Shown here piece after piece: positions 7,535 through 16,237 of a DNA stretch of 64,000 nucleotides (its first letter is position 1; each line of letters opens with the position of its first letter). This stretch comes from Hyphomonas sp. L-53-1-40 (GTDB lineage Bacteria; Pseudomonadota; Alphaproteobacteria; Caulobacterales; Hyphomonadaceae). A program made the translations under genes and the position numbers. The stretch covers positions 124,001 through 188,000 of the forward strand of contig NZ_AWFI01000012.1 of NCBI RefSeq assembly GCF_000682775.1, read 5' to 3'. The notes below the pieces were generated by a model. The model saw only the letters and a program-made list of their open reading frames with translations. It made no database searches and was not told the DNA's origin.

Positions 7535-8609
7535 ACTCTTTCAGCGCGTCCAGGACCGCCTGATTGTCGTCGGCCGAGCCGACTGTAATCCGCAATCGTT
7601 CCGGCAGGCCGTAGCCCCCAACAGCGCGGACAAGGATGTTGCGCGCCTTGAGGAAGTCGTTAGCCGCCGTAGCGCGCTCTGAGGAGCCGAACTCCGTCAG
7701 CACGAAGTTCGCGTCGCTATGCGGGGTCGGAAGGCCCATCGCATTCAAGGCCGCGGTCATGCGGGCGCGCCAGTCGGTATTATGGTCCCAGCTTTTCGTC
7801 AGGAAGTCGGTATCCTGAATGCTGGCCATGCCGGCTGCCACAGCGAGACCATTCACGTTGAAGGGTCCGCGAATACGCTGATAGGTCTCAGCGATCTCGG
7901 CAGGCATGTACCCCCAGCCAAGACGCAAGGCCGCAAGCCCATGAATCTTGGAGAAGGTCCGCATCATCACCGTATTGGCTTTCCGGTCCACGAGGTCCCG
8001 AATTTGCGCTTCATATTCCGGGCCGACATATTCGGCATAGGCACCGTCGACGACGAACAAGACATGCGGCGGCAGGCTGTCCTGCAGCTGTTCCAGCGCC
8101 TCGACGGGCAGCATCGTGCCAGTCGGATTATTCGGATTCGCGAGGAACAGGATTTTCGTCCGCTCCGAGACCGCGCCAAGGATGGCGTTGACGCCCGCGG
8201 TCAGATCGGTTTCCGGGACAGTCACTGGCGTTGCGCCGTGCGACAATGCCGAAACGCGATACATGGAAAAGGCGTGCTCGGTGAACAGGATTTCGTCGCC
8301 CGGTCCGGCATAGCTCTGGGTCAACAAGTGAATGATCTCGTCAGACCCCGCGGAAACCACCACACGGCTAGAATCGGCAATGCCAACCGCCTCGGCAATC
8401 GTTTCCCGCAGGGCACGGTATTCCGGATCAGGGTAGACGTGCACATCGCCCGCCACCGCCTTCATCGCCTCAATGGCTTTCGGGCTGGGGCCGAACGGAT
8501 TCTCGTTGGAGGCCAGCATGATGACGGAGCCACTCGCGCCGGCGAGCTTGCCGCCGGGCACATAGGGCTTGGTCTGGGCGATATGCGGAAGAGGCGTAAT
8601 CTTGGTCAT
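7518..8609 (-). CDS. hisC: Histidinol-phosphate aminotransferase HisC
   Basis: PLP-dependent class I/II aminotransferase that converts imidazole-acetol phosphate to histidinol phosphate; relatives also act on aromatic amino-acid precursors. The 363 residues contain ASNENPFGPSPKAIEAM near the N terminus, FLANPNNPTGTM, and the PLP-lysine segment TFSKIHGLAALRLGWG. Length fits. No other his gene is near. It lies 52 bases after a LacI-family gene on the same strand, which may be coincidence, and overlaps panC tail to tail. Confidence 0.93.
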   Translation of the reverse strand: MTKITPLPHIAQTKPYVPGGKLAGASGSVIMLASNENPFGPSPKAIEAMKAVAGDVHVYPDPEYRALRETIAEAVGIADSSRVVVSAGSDEIIHLLTQSYAGPGDEILFTEHAFSMYRVSALSHGATPVTVPETDLTAGVNAILGAVSERTKILFLANPNNPTGTMLPVEALEQLQDSLPPHVLFVVDGAYAEYVGPEYEAQIRDLVDRKANTVMMRTFSKIHGLAALRLGWGYMPAEIAETYQRIRGPFNVNGLAVAAGMASIQDTDFLTKSWDHNTDWRARMTAALNAMGLPTPHSDANFVLTEFGSSERATAANDFLKARNILVRAVGGYGLPERLRITVGSADDNQAVLDALKEFTASR

Positions 8610-8661
8610 CGCCGCGCGACTTACACGAAAGCGGCTGACTGGGAAACTCGCGAATTGCGCG

Positions 8662-9705
8662 TCATGCGCGTGGCGCGGCAGTGGATTGCCGTAGCATCAA
8701 CTTGTATTCGAGCAACTTGTGGCGGGGCGCATCGCCGGTAGGGGCAGCCTCTTCCAGCAACATGCTGACGGCCTCTGCAGCAAGTTCGCGACTTGGCTGG
8801 TAAATCGTCGTCAAAGACGGACTGATTGTCGTGGCCAGCGGCGTATCGTCGAAACCCACTACGGAAAGGTTGGCTGGTACATTCACCTGGCGGCGATACG
8901 CCGTCGCGAGTACACCGGCAGCCATGTCGTCATTACTCGCAAATATCGCGGTCGGACGGTCAGGCAATGACAAGAGTTTCTCAGAGCATGAGACACCGGA
9001 GTCAAACGCGAAATCACCATCCTCGATTAGATCAGGATCGAGGGGGATGCCCTCTTCTTCCAGTGCCTGCCGGTAACCGGCAAAACGCCGGACAGCCTGC
9101 GCATGAGAATCGGCCCCCTTGATGAAGCCGATCCGCCGATGGCCGAGTCCGATCAGATACTCCGTCATCTCTCGCGCAGCCGCAGCATCGTCGATGGCCA
9201 CATCCTGACCATGCTCAACGTCTTCTGCAGGCGCAATTCGAACGAATGGAATACCACGGTTTTCGAGTTCGGTGATGAGGTTCTTGTCGTCCGATAATGG
9301 CGGCGTCAGGATAGCTCCGGCCAGCTTGGTTTCGGCCCTCAGTGCAAGCAGCGACGTATGATTGTCGCTGCAATCCTCGGTGATGAGGCTGTAACCAAAG
9401 GCTTGGCAACGTTGCAGAGCGCCCAGCTGGACCTCGCCGATATAGTTGCGCGACGGGTTCGCATAGAACAGGCAGATGATGTGACTGTGGCGAGCCCGCA
9501 GATTGCGCGCATTGTGATTGGTCCGATAGTTCAGCGTCTTGACCGCTTCGAGCACCTTCAAGCGGGTCTCTTCGCGCACATTGGTCTCGCCATTCAGCAC
9601 GCGGCTGACCGTCTTGAAGGACACGCCTGCTTCGCGGGCAACATCAATGATGGTGGCAGGCCGGACATGTCCGGCAGTCCTGTGCGCTTTTAGCCCGTCA
9701 GTCAT
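8662..9705 (-). CDS. LacI-family transcriptional regulator 1 of the xylan locus
   Basis: 347 residues from ATG 9705, chosen because GAGGAG precedes it and the helix-turn-helix TIIDVAREAGVSFKTVSRVLNG follows shortly; a longer frame upstream adds unconserved sequence. The hinge helix lies near ARNLRARHS, and the rest is a periplasmic-binding-protein-like sugar domain (IGFIKGADSHAQAVRRFAGY, AIFASNDDMAAGVL, VVGFDDTPLATTISPSLTTI). The recognition-helix residues are F-K, unlike the Q-M of the second regulator at 13808. It lies downstream of xylA on the same strand, so a xylose-responsive repressor (XylR-like) is the likely role. Confidence 0.85.
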   Translation of the reverse strand: MTDGLKAHRTAGHVRPATIIDVAREAGVSFKTVSRVLNGETNVREETRLKVLEAVKTLNYRTNHNARNLRARHSHIICLFYANPSRNYIGEVQLGALQRCQAFGYSLITEDCSDNHTSLLALRAETKLAGAILTPPLSDDKNLITELENRGIPFVRIAPAEDVEHGQDVAIDDAAAAREMTEYLIGLGHRRIGFIKGADSHAQAVRRFAGYRQALEEEGIPLDPDLIEDGDFAFDSGVSCSEKLLSLPDRPTAIFASNDDMAAGVLATAYRRQVNVPANLSVVGFDDTPLATTISPSLTTIYQPSRELAAEAVSMLLEEAAPTGDAPRHKLLEYKLMLRQSTAAPRA

Positions 9706-9829
9706 CGCGGCTCCTCGGTTGAAACCCTTGAGAGCAAGCCAATCGCGCAGCAGAAATCCGCCGCCAGCAAGTTCGTCCGCTCTTAGGGGTATGGCCGACA
9801 AGCCTAGCTTCTTTTTCCCTACAGTGACA

Positions 9830-9865
9830 AGGCCTTGCCCGCGCTCAATACGCTCGGCAAGGCCT
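9830..9865. repeat. Inverted repeat after xylA
   Basis: AGGCCTTGCC (9830-9839) and GGCAAGGCCT (9856-9865) form a perfect 10-bp stem around a 16-base loop, 14 bases past the xylA stop. No U-tract follows on the xylA strand, so it is more likely an mRNA-stabilising or processing hairpin than an intrinsic terminator. Confidence 0.5.
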
Positions 9866-9878
9866 GCCGCTGTTCAGT

Positions 9879-11225
9879 TTATTTCAGGCTGCGGTTCACG
9901 AGGTTTTCCAACATTTCCTGACGGCCGCTTGTATGGGACGGATTTACGCCCGACTCGGCAGCCTTGTTGGCGATGCTCTCCAGGCTTGCACCTTCCGAAA
10001 GCATCATTCTGCCAAGGTCGGAATTCTCCCACCCCGCATACCGCGCGGTCTTGAGCTTGGCGATCTCGCCCTTTTCAAGAATGTCCGCCGCCGACAGCAG
10101 CGCGCGGGCCAATGCGTCGACTCCTCCGACATGAGCGTAGAACAGGTCTTCGACCGTGCTCGACTGACGACGTACCTTGGCATCAAAGTTGAAGCCGCCT
10201 GTGTCGAGACCGCCGGATGGCAACAATTCGATCAGCGCCAGCGTGATGTCGCGAATGTCGAGATTGAACTGGTCGGTATCCCAGCCATTCTGGTAATTGC
10301 CGCAATTGATGTCGATCGAACCCATGATGCCGAGCGATACCGCTGTCGCGATCTCATGCGCGAAGCTGTGGCCAGCCAACGTGGCATGGTTCGGCTCGAT
10401 ATTGACCTGGACTTCGTCTTCGAGACCGAAGCGCTTCAGAAAGCCGTACACGGTCGCAGAATCGAAATCATACTGGTGATACATCGGCTCGTGTGGCTTG
10501 GGCTCGATTAGGATCTTTCCTTCAAAGCCGATCTTGTGCTTGTGGTCGACGACCATTGCGAGGAAGCGGCCGAAATTGCCAAGCTCTCGGTCGAGGTCCG
10601 TATTCAGCAGGGTATCGTAGCCTTCGCGGCCACCCCAAAGCACATAGTTCTCGCCTCCAAGCGCCTGCGTCACTTCCATACAGTCGCGTATCTGGCGGAC
10701 CGCAACGGCAGCAACTTCCGGGTTAGGATTGGTCAGGCCGCCGGCGCCGAAGCGCGGGTTGCTGAACAAATTGGCCGTACCCCAGAGCAGCTTGATGCCG
10801 GTCGCTTCCTGATAGGCTGCGAGGCGGTCGGCCTGACGCTTGAGATTGTTCGACAGATCGTCCGGTGTCGGAGATTCCTCGGTGACGTCCACGTCGTGGA
10901 AACAATAGTAAGGCAGGCCGAGCTTGCTGAAAAATTCGAAAGCTGCGGCCATCTTCGCGTCGGCTGCGGCGCGGTCATTTGCGCCACCATGCCAGGGGCG
11001 ATTGAAGGTCCCGCCACCAAAGACGTCAAAACCGTCCCAGCAGAAAGTATGCCAATAGCAGACGGCCATGCGCAGATGGTCTTCCATCCGCCTGCCCATG
11101 ACCATCTGGTCCTTGTTATAATAGCGATAAGCCAGCGGGTTGTCGCTGTCTGGTCCCTCAAACTTGATTGGGTCGATGCCCTTGAAGACGGGGTCTCCGC
11201 CTACGTTGATCTGTCCATCAGCCAT
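9879..11225 (-). CDS. xylA: Xylose isomerase XylA
   Basis: Interconverts D-xylose and D-xylulose with divalent metals in a TIM barrel. The 448 residues match the long (class II) form. Visible signatures include AVCYWHTFCWDGFDVFGGGT near residue 55, FHDVDVTEESPTPD with the catalytic His, KILIEPKPHEPMYHQYDFD with the metal-binding Glu, and VNIEPNHATLAGHSFAHE. The ATG follows GAGGAGAATAAAG. It starts 13 bases after xylB, so both form an operon read from the operator-bearing region at 12.7 kb. Use of the isomerase route distinguishes this strain from Caulobacter, which degrades xylose by the Weimberg pathway. Confidence 0.97.
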   Translation of the reverse strand: MADGQINVGGDPVFKGIDPIKFEGPDSDNPLAYRYYNKDQMVMGRRMEDHLRMAVCYWHTFCWDGFDVFGGGTFNRPWHGGANDRAAADAKMAAAFEFFSKLGLPYYCFHDVDVTEESPTPDDLSNNLKRQADRLAAYQEATGIKLLWGTANLFSNPRFGAGGLTNPNPEVAAVAVRQIRDCMEVTQALGGENYVLWGGREGYDTLLNTDLDRELGNFGRFLAMVVDHKHKIGFEGKILIEPKPHEPMYHQYDFDSATVYGFLKRFGLEDEVQVNIEPNHATLAGHSFAHEIATAVSLGIMGSIDINCGNYQNGWDTDQFNLDIRDITLALIELLPSGGLDTGGFNFDAKVRRQSSTVEDLFYAHVGGVDALARALLSAADILEKGEIAKLKTARYAGWENSDLGRMMLSEGASLESIANKAAESGVNPSHTSGRQEMLENLVNRSLK

Positions 11226-11238
11226 GTCTTTATTCTCC

Positions 11239-12684
11239 TCAGAAGGTATCTTTCAGTATACGGTACAGCACACCGAATTTCTCATATTTCGGAGCGAGCC
11301 GGTCGCGGTCGCTTTCTTTTGGCTCAACAATCTGCAGCACTTCGGGTGCCTCGAACATTTCTTCGACTGATCCGCCCATGCTGGCGTAGCGAGCCAGGCG
11401 CGCGGCGCCGTAGGCCGGGCCAGTGGCCGCGCCGTCACGGTAAACCATGGGGCGGTCCAGCACAGCGGACAGGATGCGCCCCCAATACGTGGATTGCGCG
11501 CCACCGCCGATAACCGAAATCGAATGTACGTCCACACCGGACTCCACAAGGGCGCGGAAACCATCCGCCATACCGAAGGCGACGCCCTCAAGCACGGCCT
11601 GGCCGATCTGCGCAGAGCCGGAATCATGGTTCAGACCGAACAGGACACCCGACGCATGGGGATTGTTATGAGGTGTGCGCTCGCCAGACAGATAGGGGAG
11701 GAATTGCTCAGACCCGGCTAGGCCTGCCTCTGTCTGGGCGAGCTTCACAAGCTCTCCCGCATCGGATGTCCCGGTCAGTTTGACGGCCCAGTCGAGACAG
11801 CTGGCTGCACTCAACATGACCGACATCAGGTGCCACCGATCCGGCAAGGCATGACAGAACGCATGCGCTGCAGAATCGGGATTGGAGCGGAACGTATTCC
11901 CCGCCACGAAAATTACGCCGGACGTGCCAAGCGACAGCAGCGCTTCACCCTCATCAATCACGCCAACCCCGGCTGCGCCCGCTGCATTGTCACCGCCGCC
12001 GGCGACAACAGGAACACGATCCATACCCCATGCCTCTGCCGCTTCCTGGCGAAGCACACCGGTCACTTCATGGCCTTCATAGAGCTTTGGCATATGGTCG
12101 ACAGTGAGGCCACAAGCAGCAAGCAATTCCTCAGACCAGGTCCGCACCTCGACATCCATCCACAGCGTGCCTGAGGAATCCGACATGTCGGAGGCGAGAT
12201 CGCCAGTCATCCGCAGGCGGACATAGTCCTTGGGAAGGAGCACCTTGTGCACTTTCTCGAATGCACTTGGCTCATGACGGCGCACCCATTCGAGTTTTGG
12301 CGCAGTAAAGCCAGGCATGACAAGATTGCCGCCCTTAGACACAAAGGCTGGTGTACTCTCTTGGAGGTCGCGGCATTCTTCAAAGCTGCGTCCGTCATTC
12401 CAGAGGATCGCCGGCCGAATCGGAGCAAGAGATTTATCAAGAAGCGTCGCACCGTGCATCTGGCCGGACAGGCCGACAGCCTTCACCTGATGACGGCGAT
12501 TCACATCCAGCTTCGCGACGGCCATGTTCGTGGCGGTCCACCAATCGGACGGATTTTGTTCGGACCACAGGGGTTTGGGACGCGAAATCGGGAGCTCCGC
12601 CTGGCTGACTTCAACTTGGCGTCCTGCCTCATCGATCAGCGCTGCCTTTACGCTGGATGTGCCTATGTCGATCCCTAGAAACAC
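11239..12684 (-). CDS. xylB: Xylulokinase XylB
   Basis: FGGY-family sugar kinase that phosphorylates D-xylulose to xylulose 5-phosphate for the pentose phosphate pathway. The 481 residues begin MFLGIDIGTSSVKAALID, the phosphate-1 motif. They contain GLSGQMHGATLLDK, the xylulokinase substrate loop, a GGGDNAAGAAGVGV segment and IGGGAQSTYWGRILSAVLDRP, the FGGY-C signature. The start is GTG with GGGAGG upstream. It is the first gene of xylB-xylA and lies behind the 20-bp operator at 12732-12751. Confidence 0.96.
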   Translation of the reverse strand: MFLGIDIGTSSVKAALIDEAGRQVEVSQAELPISRPKPLWSEQNPSDWWTATNMAVAKLDVNRRHQVKAVGLSGQMHGATLLDKSLAPIRPAILWNDGRSFEECRDLQESTPAFVSKGGNLVMPGFTAPKLEWVRRHEPSAFEKVHKVLLPKDYVRLRMTGDLASDMSDSSGTLWMDVEVRTWSEELLAACGLTVDHMPKLYEGHEVTGVLRQEAAEAWGMDRVPVVAGGGDNAAGAAGVGVIDEGEALLSLGTSGVIFVAGNTFRSNPDSAAHAFCHALPDRWHLMSVMLSAASCLDWAVKLTGTSDAGELVKLAQTEAGLAGSEQFLPYLSGERTPHNNPHASGVLFGLNHDSGSAQIGQAVLEGVAFGMADGFRALVESGVDVHSISVIGGGAQSTYWGRILSAVLDRPMVYRDGAATGPAYGAARLARYASMGGSVEEMFEAPEVLQIVEPKESDRDRLAPKYEKFGVLYRILKDTF

Positions 12685-12731
12685 GTTCGGAATGTCCTCC
12701 CTGGCAGCCCGTCTGAGTGCGACTGTCCGAT

Positions 12732-12751
12732 AAATGATACCGCTATCATTT
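12732..12751. promoter_or_regulatory. LacI-type operator in front of xylBA
   Basis: AAATGATACCGCTATCATTT is a 20-base palindrome with 8-bp arms. Its core ATGATA-CCGC-TATCAT differs by one base from the site at 16168-16183 between the xylanase and GH43 genes. It lies 48 bases upstream of the xylB start and probably overlaps the promoter. It resembles LacI-family operators, which centre on CG. Confidence 0.75.
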
Positions 12752-12854
12752 CATCTTTGCCATCGCAAGAGCGGATTATCAACTTGGCGAACCCCGGTAG
12801 ATCCGCCGCTGCCGCAGCCTCGCGACCCAGCGAAAAAGCTATTCAAGCTTTTAA

Positions 12855-12868
12855 TGTTAGCGTTAGCA
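12855..12868. promoter_or_regulatory. Second, different LacI-type operator before the mutarotase gene
   Basis: TGTTAGCGTTAGCA is an imperfect palindrome centred on CG (ten of fourteen positions symmetric) with half-site TGTTAGC. It lies 13 bases before the ATG of the mutarotase, so binding would also block ribosome access or early elongation. It resembles the Caulobacter xylose operator type more than the ATGATA-type site in the same interval. Confidence 0.45.
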
Positions 12869-12881
12869 TGCTTTGTAGCCA

Positions 12882-13796
12882 ATGCTTACGAAAGAGGGAG
12901 ATCGGGGTTTGGCCGATTCAACTGCGCTGTCGCGCCTTGTACTTCAGAGAGGAGCCCTAGAGCTCATCCTGTTGCCGGATCTCGGCGGCAGTGTGGGTGG
13001 GTTGACCTACAAGGCTCAGGACATTCTGCGCCCTCTTACGCGCACAGCAGATGAAAGCCCGCTACAAACCGCCGGCTTTCCTCTTTTCCCGTTCTCGGGC
13101 CGGATTTCCGAAGGGCACTTTGCTTGGCAAGGCCGAGATATATCCCTCGCGCCAAACTTCCTGCCGGAACCCCACGCCATTCACGGCCAGGCTTGGCATG
13201 CGGCTTGGCAAGTTGCAGAGCATGGCAGCGATCATGCGCGGTTAGTGTTTGACTACTGTCCCGGAGACTGGCCGTGGGCCTATCGCGCGGAACAGGAATT
13301 CAAGCTCCGGGATGACGGTCTGCACCTGATGCTTCGCCTTACCAACAAGGCAGATGAGACCATGCCCGCAGGGCTTGGTTGGCACCCCTATTTCCCCCGC
13401 TTGGACGCGCGCGTGAAAGTGCCGGTCGACCGGGTCTGGATGTCGGATGAGGGCATGATCCCCGATAGGCTGGACGTACCGGCCGCGAGCGCCGATCTGT
13501 CGGACTGGCGTGTCGTGGCTGAGCTCGACCTCGACAATGCCTTCACCGTGTCAGACCGGACAAGCCGCGTCGAATGGCCAAGCCGGAACCTGTGCGTTGA
13601 AATGGTCTCGGACGCAGAGCTCGGCCACATGGTGATATACACACCAAAGCAACAGGATTTCTTCTGCGTTGAACCCGTTAGCCATGCGCCCGACGCGGTA
13701 AACAGCCAGCATCCGGCCGAGCTGACAGGACTGCACAGCCTCGCACCCGGCGAAACGCTGTCGGCTCAGATAAGCCTGACCATTCGCGAAACCTGA
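12882..13796 (+). CDS. Aldose 1-epimerase (mutarotase)
   Basis: Interconverts alpha and beta anomers of free sugars, here probably xylose ahead of the isomerase. The 304 residues start LTKEGDRGLADSTALSRL and show the galactose-mutarotase-like beta-sandwich signatures: GGSVGGLTYK, FPFSGRISEGHF with the Arg, HAIHGQAWHAAW with the active His, GLGWHPYFPR, and a late VEPVSHAPDAVN where the acidic residue is expected. It is transcribed divergently from xylBA. The start is ATG 12882 with no strong ribosome site. It converges on the second LacI gene. Confidence 0.88.
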   Translation: MLTKEGDRGLADSTALSRLVLQRGALELILLPDLGGSVGGLTYKAQDILRPLTRTADESPLQTAGFPLFPFSGRISEGHFAWQGRDISLAPNFLPEPHAIHGQAWHAAWQVAEHGSDHARLVFDYCPGDWPWAYRAEQEFKLRDDGLHLMLRLTNKADETMPAGLGWHPYFPRLDARVKVPVDRVWMSDEGMIPDRLDVPAASADLSDWRVVAELDLDNAFTVSDRTSRVEWPSRNLCVEMVSDAELGHMVIYTPKQQDFFCVEPVSHAPDAVNSQHPAELTGLHSLAPGETLSAQISLTIRET

Positions 13797-13807
13797 GGCG
13801 CCTAGAT

Positions 13808-14857
13808 TCAGACCTTGATGACCGAATCCCGCTCAATGATCGCAACATCGAGAATCGGGTTCAGCTCGCCCAGCTCGGCTTCATCATCCGAAATGAACGC
13901 TGCCAGCAAATCAACTGACTGATAGCCCATTTCAGCAATCGGCTGACGCACCGTGGTCAGCTGCGGCCAGATCGCGCTGGCGATGGGTGTATCATCATAT
14001 CCGACCACGGAAATGTCTTCCGGTACGCGCTTACCATGACGGAAAGCCGATGCGATCACGCCGGCGGCCATATCATCATTGCTGGCAAAGATTGCCGTGG
14101 GCTGGTCTGCGAGGTCCAGCATCTTGTCGGCCGCTTCCATGCCGCTGCGATAGGTAAACCGACCCCGCCGGATAAGATTTGGGTCAATGTCGAGGCCGCG
14201 TTCCTTCATCGCCAGCTGGAACCCGCTATAGCGGCGATGCGAGGATATCTGGTCTTCGGCGCCGATCACGAAGCCGATCCGGGTATGGCCACGAGCGATC
14301 AGGTATTCCGTCATACGCTTGGCCGCGGCTTCATCATCGATGGCGAGGCTTGTGCCCGATTCTGGCGGAGCTTTTGGCGCGATAAGGACGCAAGGGATGC
14401 CTGCCTCCTCCAGCTTGGAAAGCAGGAGGTCGTCTTCGCTGAGTGGGGGTACGACGAGAATGCCGTCCAGACCGGCGCCGCTGACGCGCCCCACAAGCTC
14501 ATCCACGTCGGAAGGGTCCTGATAGGAGGAGAAATCCTCGAGCACGAGGTGGTGCCCCGCTTCTCGGCACCGGTTCATTGCGCCGATGAGCAGCTCACTG
14601 AGATAGGAGTTGCTGGGGTTGTTGAAAATCATGCCGATGAACAGGGAGCTCCCACCCGCAAGGCTGCGCGCGAGCAGGTTCGGGCGGTACTTCAGTTCCC
14701 GGATGGCATCTTCGACACGCGCCCGGGTCGCTTCACGCACGACATCCCGGCGATTGAGCACACGCGAGACCGTCATCTGTGAAACGCCAGCGAGTTCGGC
14801 GACCTCCTTGATGGTCGCGTGCTGGCGACGTCCCGACTTTGTAATTTTTTCGGACAT
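13808..14857 (-). CDS. LacI-family transcriptional regulator 2 of the xylan locus
   Basis: 349 residues from ATG 14857 (MSEKITKSGRRQHATIKEV), chosen because the helix-turn-helix begins about 15 residues later; an in-frame ATG at 14929 would add a basic unconserved leader. DNA-binding segment TIKEVAELAGVSQMTVSRVLN has recognition residues Q-M. The effector domain shows IGMIFNNPSNSYLSELLIGAM, IGFVIGAEDQ, AIFASNDDMAAGVIASAF and VVGYDDTPIASAIWPQLTTV. It lies 138 bases after the xylanase gene on the same strand. Probably controls part of the xylan set, with a different operator preference from regulator 1. Confidence 0.85.
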   Translation of the reverse strand: MSEKITKSGRRQHATIKEVAELAGVSQMTVSRVLNRRDVVREATRARVEDAIRELKYRPNLLARSLAGGSSLFIGMIFNNPSNSYLSELLIGAMNRCREAGHHLVLEDFSSYQDPSDVDELVGRVSGAGLDGILVVPPLSEDDLLLSKLEEAGIPCVLIAPKAPPESGTSLAIDDEAAAKRMTEYLIARGHTRIGFVIGAEDQISSHRRYSGFQLAMKERGLDIDPNLIRRGRFTYRSGMEAADKMLDLADQPTAIFASNDDMAAGVIASAFRHGKRVPEDISVVGYDDTPIASAIWPQLTTVRQPIAEMGYQSVDLLAAFISDDEAELGELNPILDVAIIERDSVIKV

Positions 14858-14995
14858 ACTTGTTCTTCTTATCCCGTGAGCAGGGTTCCCGCCCTGCTTT
14901 TCTTTCGATGTCTTGCGCCGACTTAACACCCAAACCTCAAGCCTTTATGTAATTTTTTCAAGACGATTCAGCCAGATGGGGTAATGTGGCGCAGT

Positions 14996-16117
14996 TCACG
15001 TGCGGGTTGGCGCAGCCTTGAGCGCAGACGCAACGGCGTCGCGCATCAGCTTGGGGCGATAGCTGGAATCGTAAAGGGTCGGTCGTTTTTCCACCCCGTC
15101 TTCGCGCGGTTTGAATCCCTGCAGCCAGCTGTGATTGTCCGCCAGACCCCACATCAACAGGTCCTTGGTCTCCCGATAGCTGAACATCATGTCGAGATAG
15201 TCCCGCGTAAACGCGGCAATCTCCTGGTCGCGCTGAACAATGCCAGGAGCCATCATCGAGTCATTCACGTCGAATTCGGTGAGGTAGATGTCCAACCCCA
15301 TACCGATGGCCTCTTCCACGAAGTCCCGCCAGATTTTTTGCTGGGTCGGCGTAAAGGCCGAAGGCGGCGCATCATTGGAATGACTTTGAATGCCAAGTGC
15401 ATCAATGGGTGCCCCGTTGCGTTTCAAACGCTCGAGCATGCGCAGCACGCCTGTGCGATGTTTTTCATGGCTGGGCTCCCAGCTCATATAATCGTTGTAG
15501 GCCAACGTTGCATCCGGCGCCGCTGCGCGTGCCGTGCGGAATGCAAAATCCAACACGTCCGACCCCATGGCTCGGGTGAAGGAGGTCTCGCGAATGTCTC
15601 CGGTTTCCGGGTCGATCGTCTCGTTCACCACATCCCAGGAATAGATGAAATCAGCGTCTCGCGACGCCACCGCTGTGATATAACCACCCAGGACGGCTTC
15701 GGCTTCCGAGGCGTTCGCAAAATCTATTTCGTTGATCCAGTCGGGGAGCCACTGCGGATGCTGCCATAGCAAAGTGTGGCCCCGCATGCCGAGACTGTTG
15801 GCTTTCGCAAACGCCACCAGCGTATCGCCCGGCATCCAGTTCATGGCATCCGGCGTTGGCTGAATCGTGTACATCTTGTGTTCGTTCTCGGCTACGATCA
15901 CGGCGCAATCACGCAAGACAATATCGAGATACGCTGGTTGGGACACCTCACCCACATCCATCGCCGTGCCGAAGTGAATGCCTTTTGCGGCGGCCAAACT
16001 CTTCAACGGCTCAGACTCATTCCCGAGCTGCACGGCGGGCTTACCTGTGGACGTACACGCAGCACCGGTTGCGGACGCAATCAGAGCGAGCGCGTGGCGT
16101 CTTGTAAGTTTGGACAT
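14996..16117 (-). CDS. Exported endo-1,4-beta-xylanase, glycoside hydrolase family 10
   Basis: Cleaves internal xylan bonds. From ATG 16117, supported by GGGAGGAACTCA, the 373 residues begin with TRRHALALIASATGAAC. This combines a twin-arginine pair with a lipobox ending at C21, so export as a surface or periplasmic lipoprotein is likely. GH10 signatures follow: GHTLLWQHPQWLP, the acid/base in WDVVNE (E166), LGIQSH, and the nucleophile in YLTEFDV (E281). There is no carbohydrate-binding module. It is divergent from the GH43 gene across an ATGATA-type operator. The longer frame upstream runs into the GH43 start and is rejected. Confidence 0.94.
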   Translation of the reverse strand: MSKLTRRHALALIASATGAACTSTGKPAVQLGNESEPLKSLAAAKGIHFGTAMDVGEVSQPAYLDIVLRDCAVIVAENEHKMYTIQPTPDAMNWMPGDTLVAFAKANSLGMRGHTLLWQHPQWLPDWINEIDFANASEAEAVLGGYITAVASRDADFIYSWDVVNETIDPETGDIRETSFTRAMGSDVLDFAFRTARAAAPDATLAYNDYMSWEPSHEKHRTGVLRMLERLKRNGAPIDALGIQSHSNDAPPSAFTPTQQKIWRDFVEEAIGMGLDIYLTEFDVNDSMMAPGIVQRDQEIAAFTRDYLDMMFSYRETKDLLMWGLADNHSWLQGFKPREDGVEKRPTLYDSSYRPKLMRDAVASALKAAPTRT

Positions 16118-16167
16118 TGAGTTCCTCCCGGTCAATTTCGGCTCTTGGCGGCCTTGGCATAGCGATA

Positions 16168-16183
16168 ATGATAACGCTATCAT
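16168..16183. promoter_or_regulatory. LacI-type operator between xylanase and GH43 genes
   Basis: ATGATAACGCTATCAT has perfect 6-bp arms around ACGC and is near identical to the xylBA operator core at 12734-12749. The region is divergent: 51 bases to the xylanase start at 16117 and 55 bases to the GH43 start at 16238. One site could therefore control both genes. Confidence 0.75.
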
Positions 16184-16237
16184 ATCGTGAATTGAAACCG
16201 GGTCCATACCGGTAGAACGACAGAGGGAGTCGGAAGC

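Noticed and set aside
10536..11513. Open frame of 325 codons on the + strand
   Set aside because: Antisense to xylA and xylB, which are certain.
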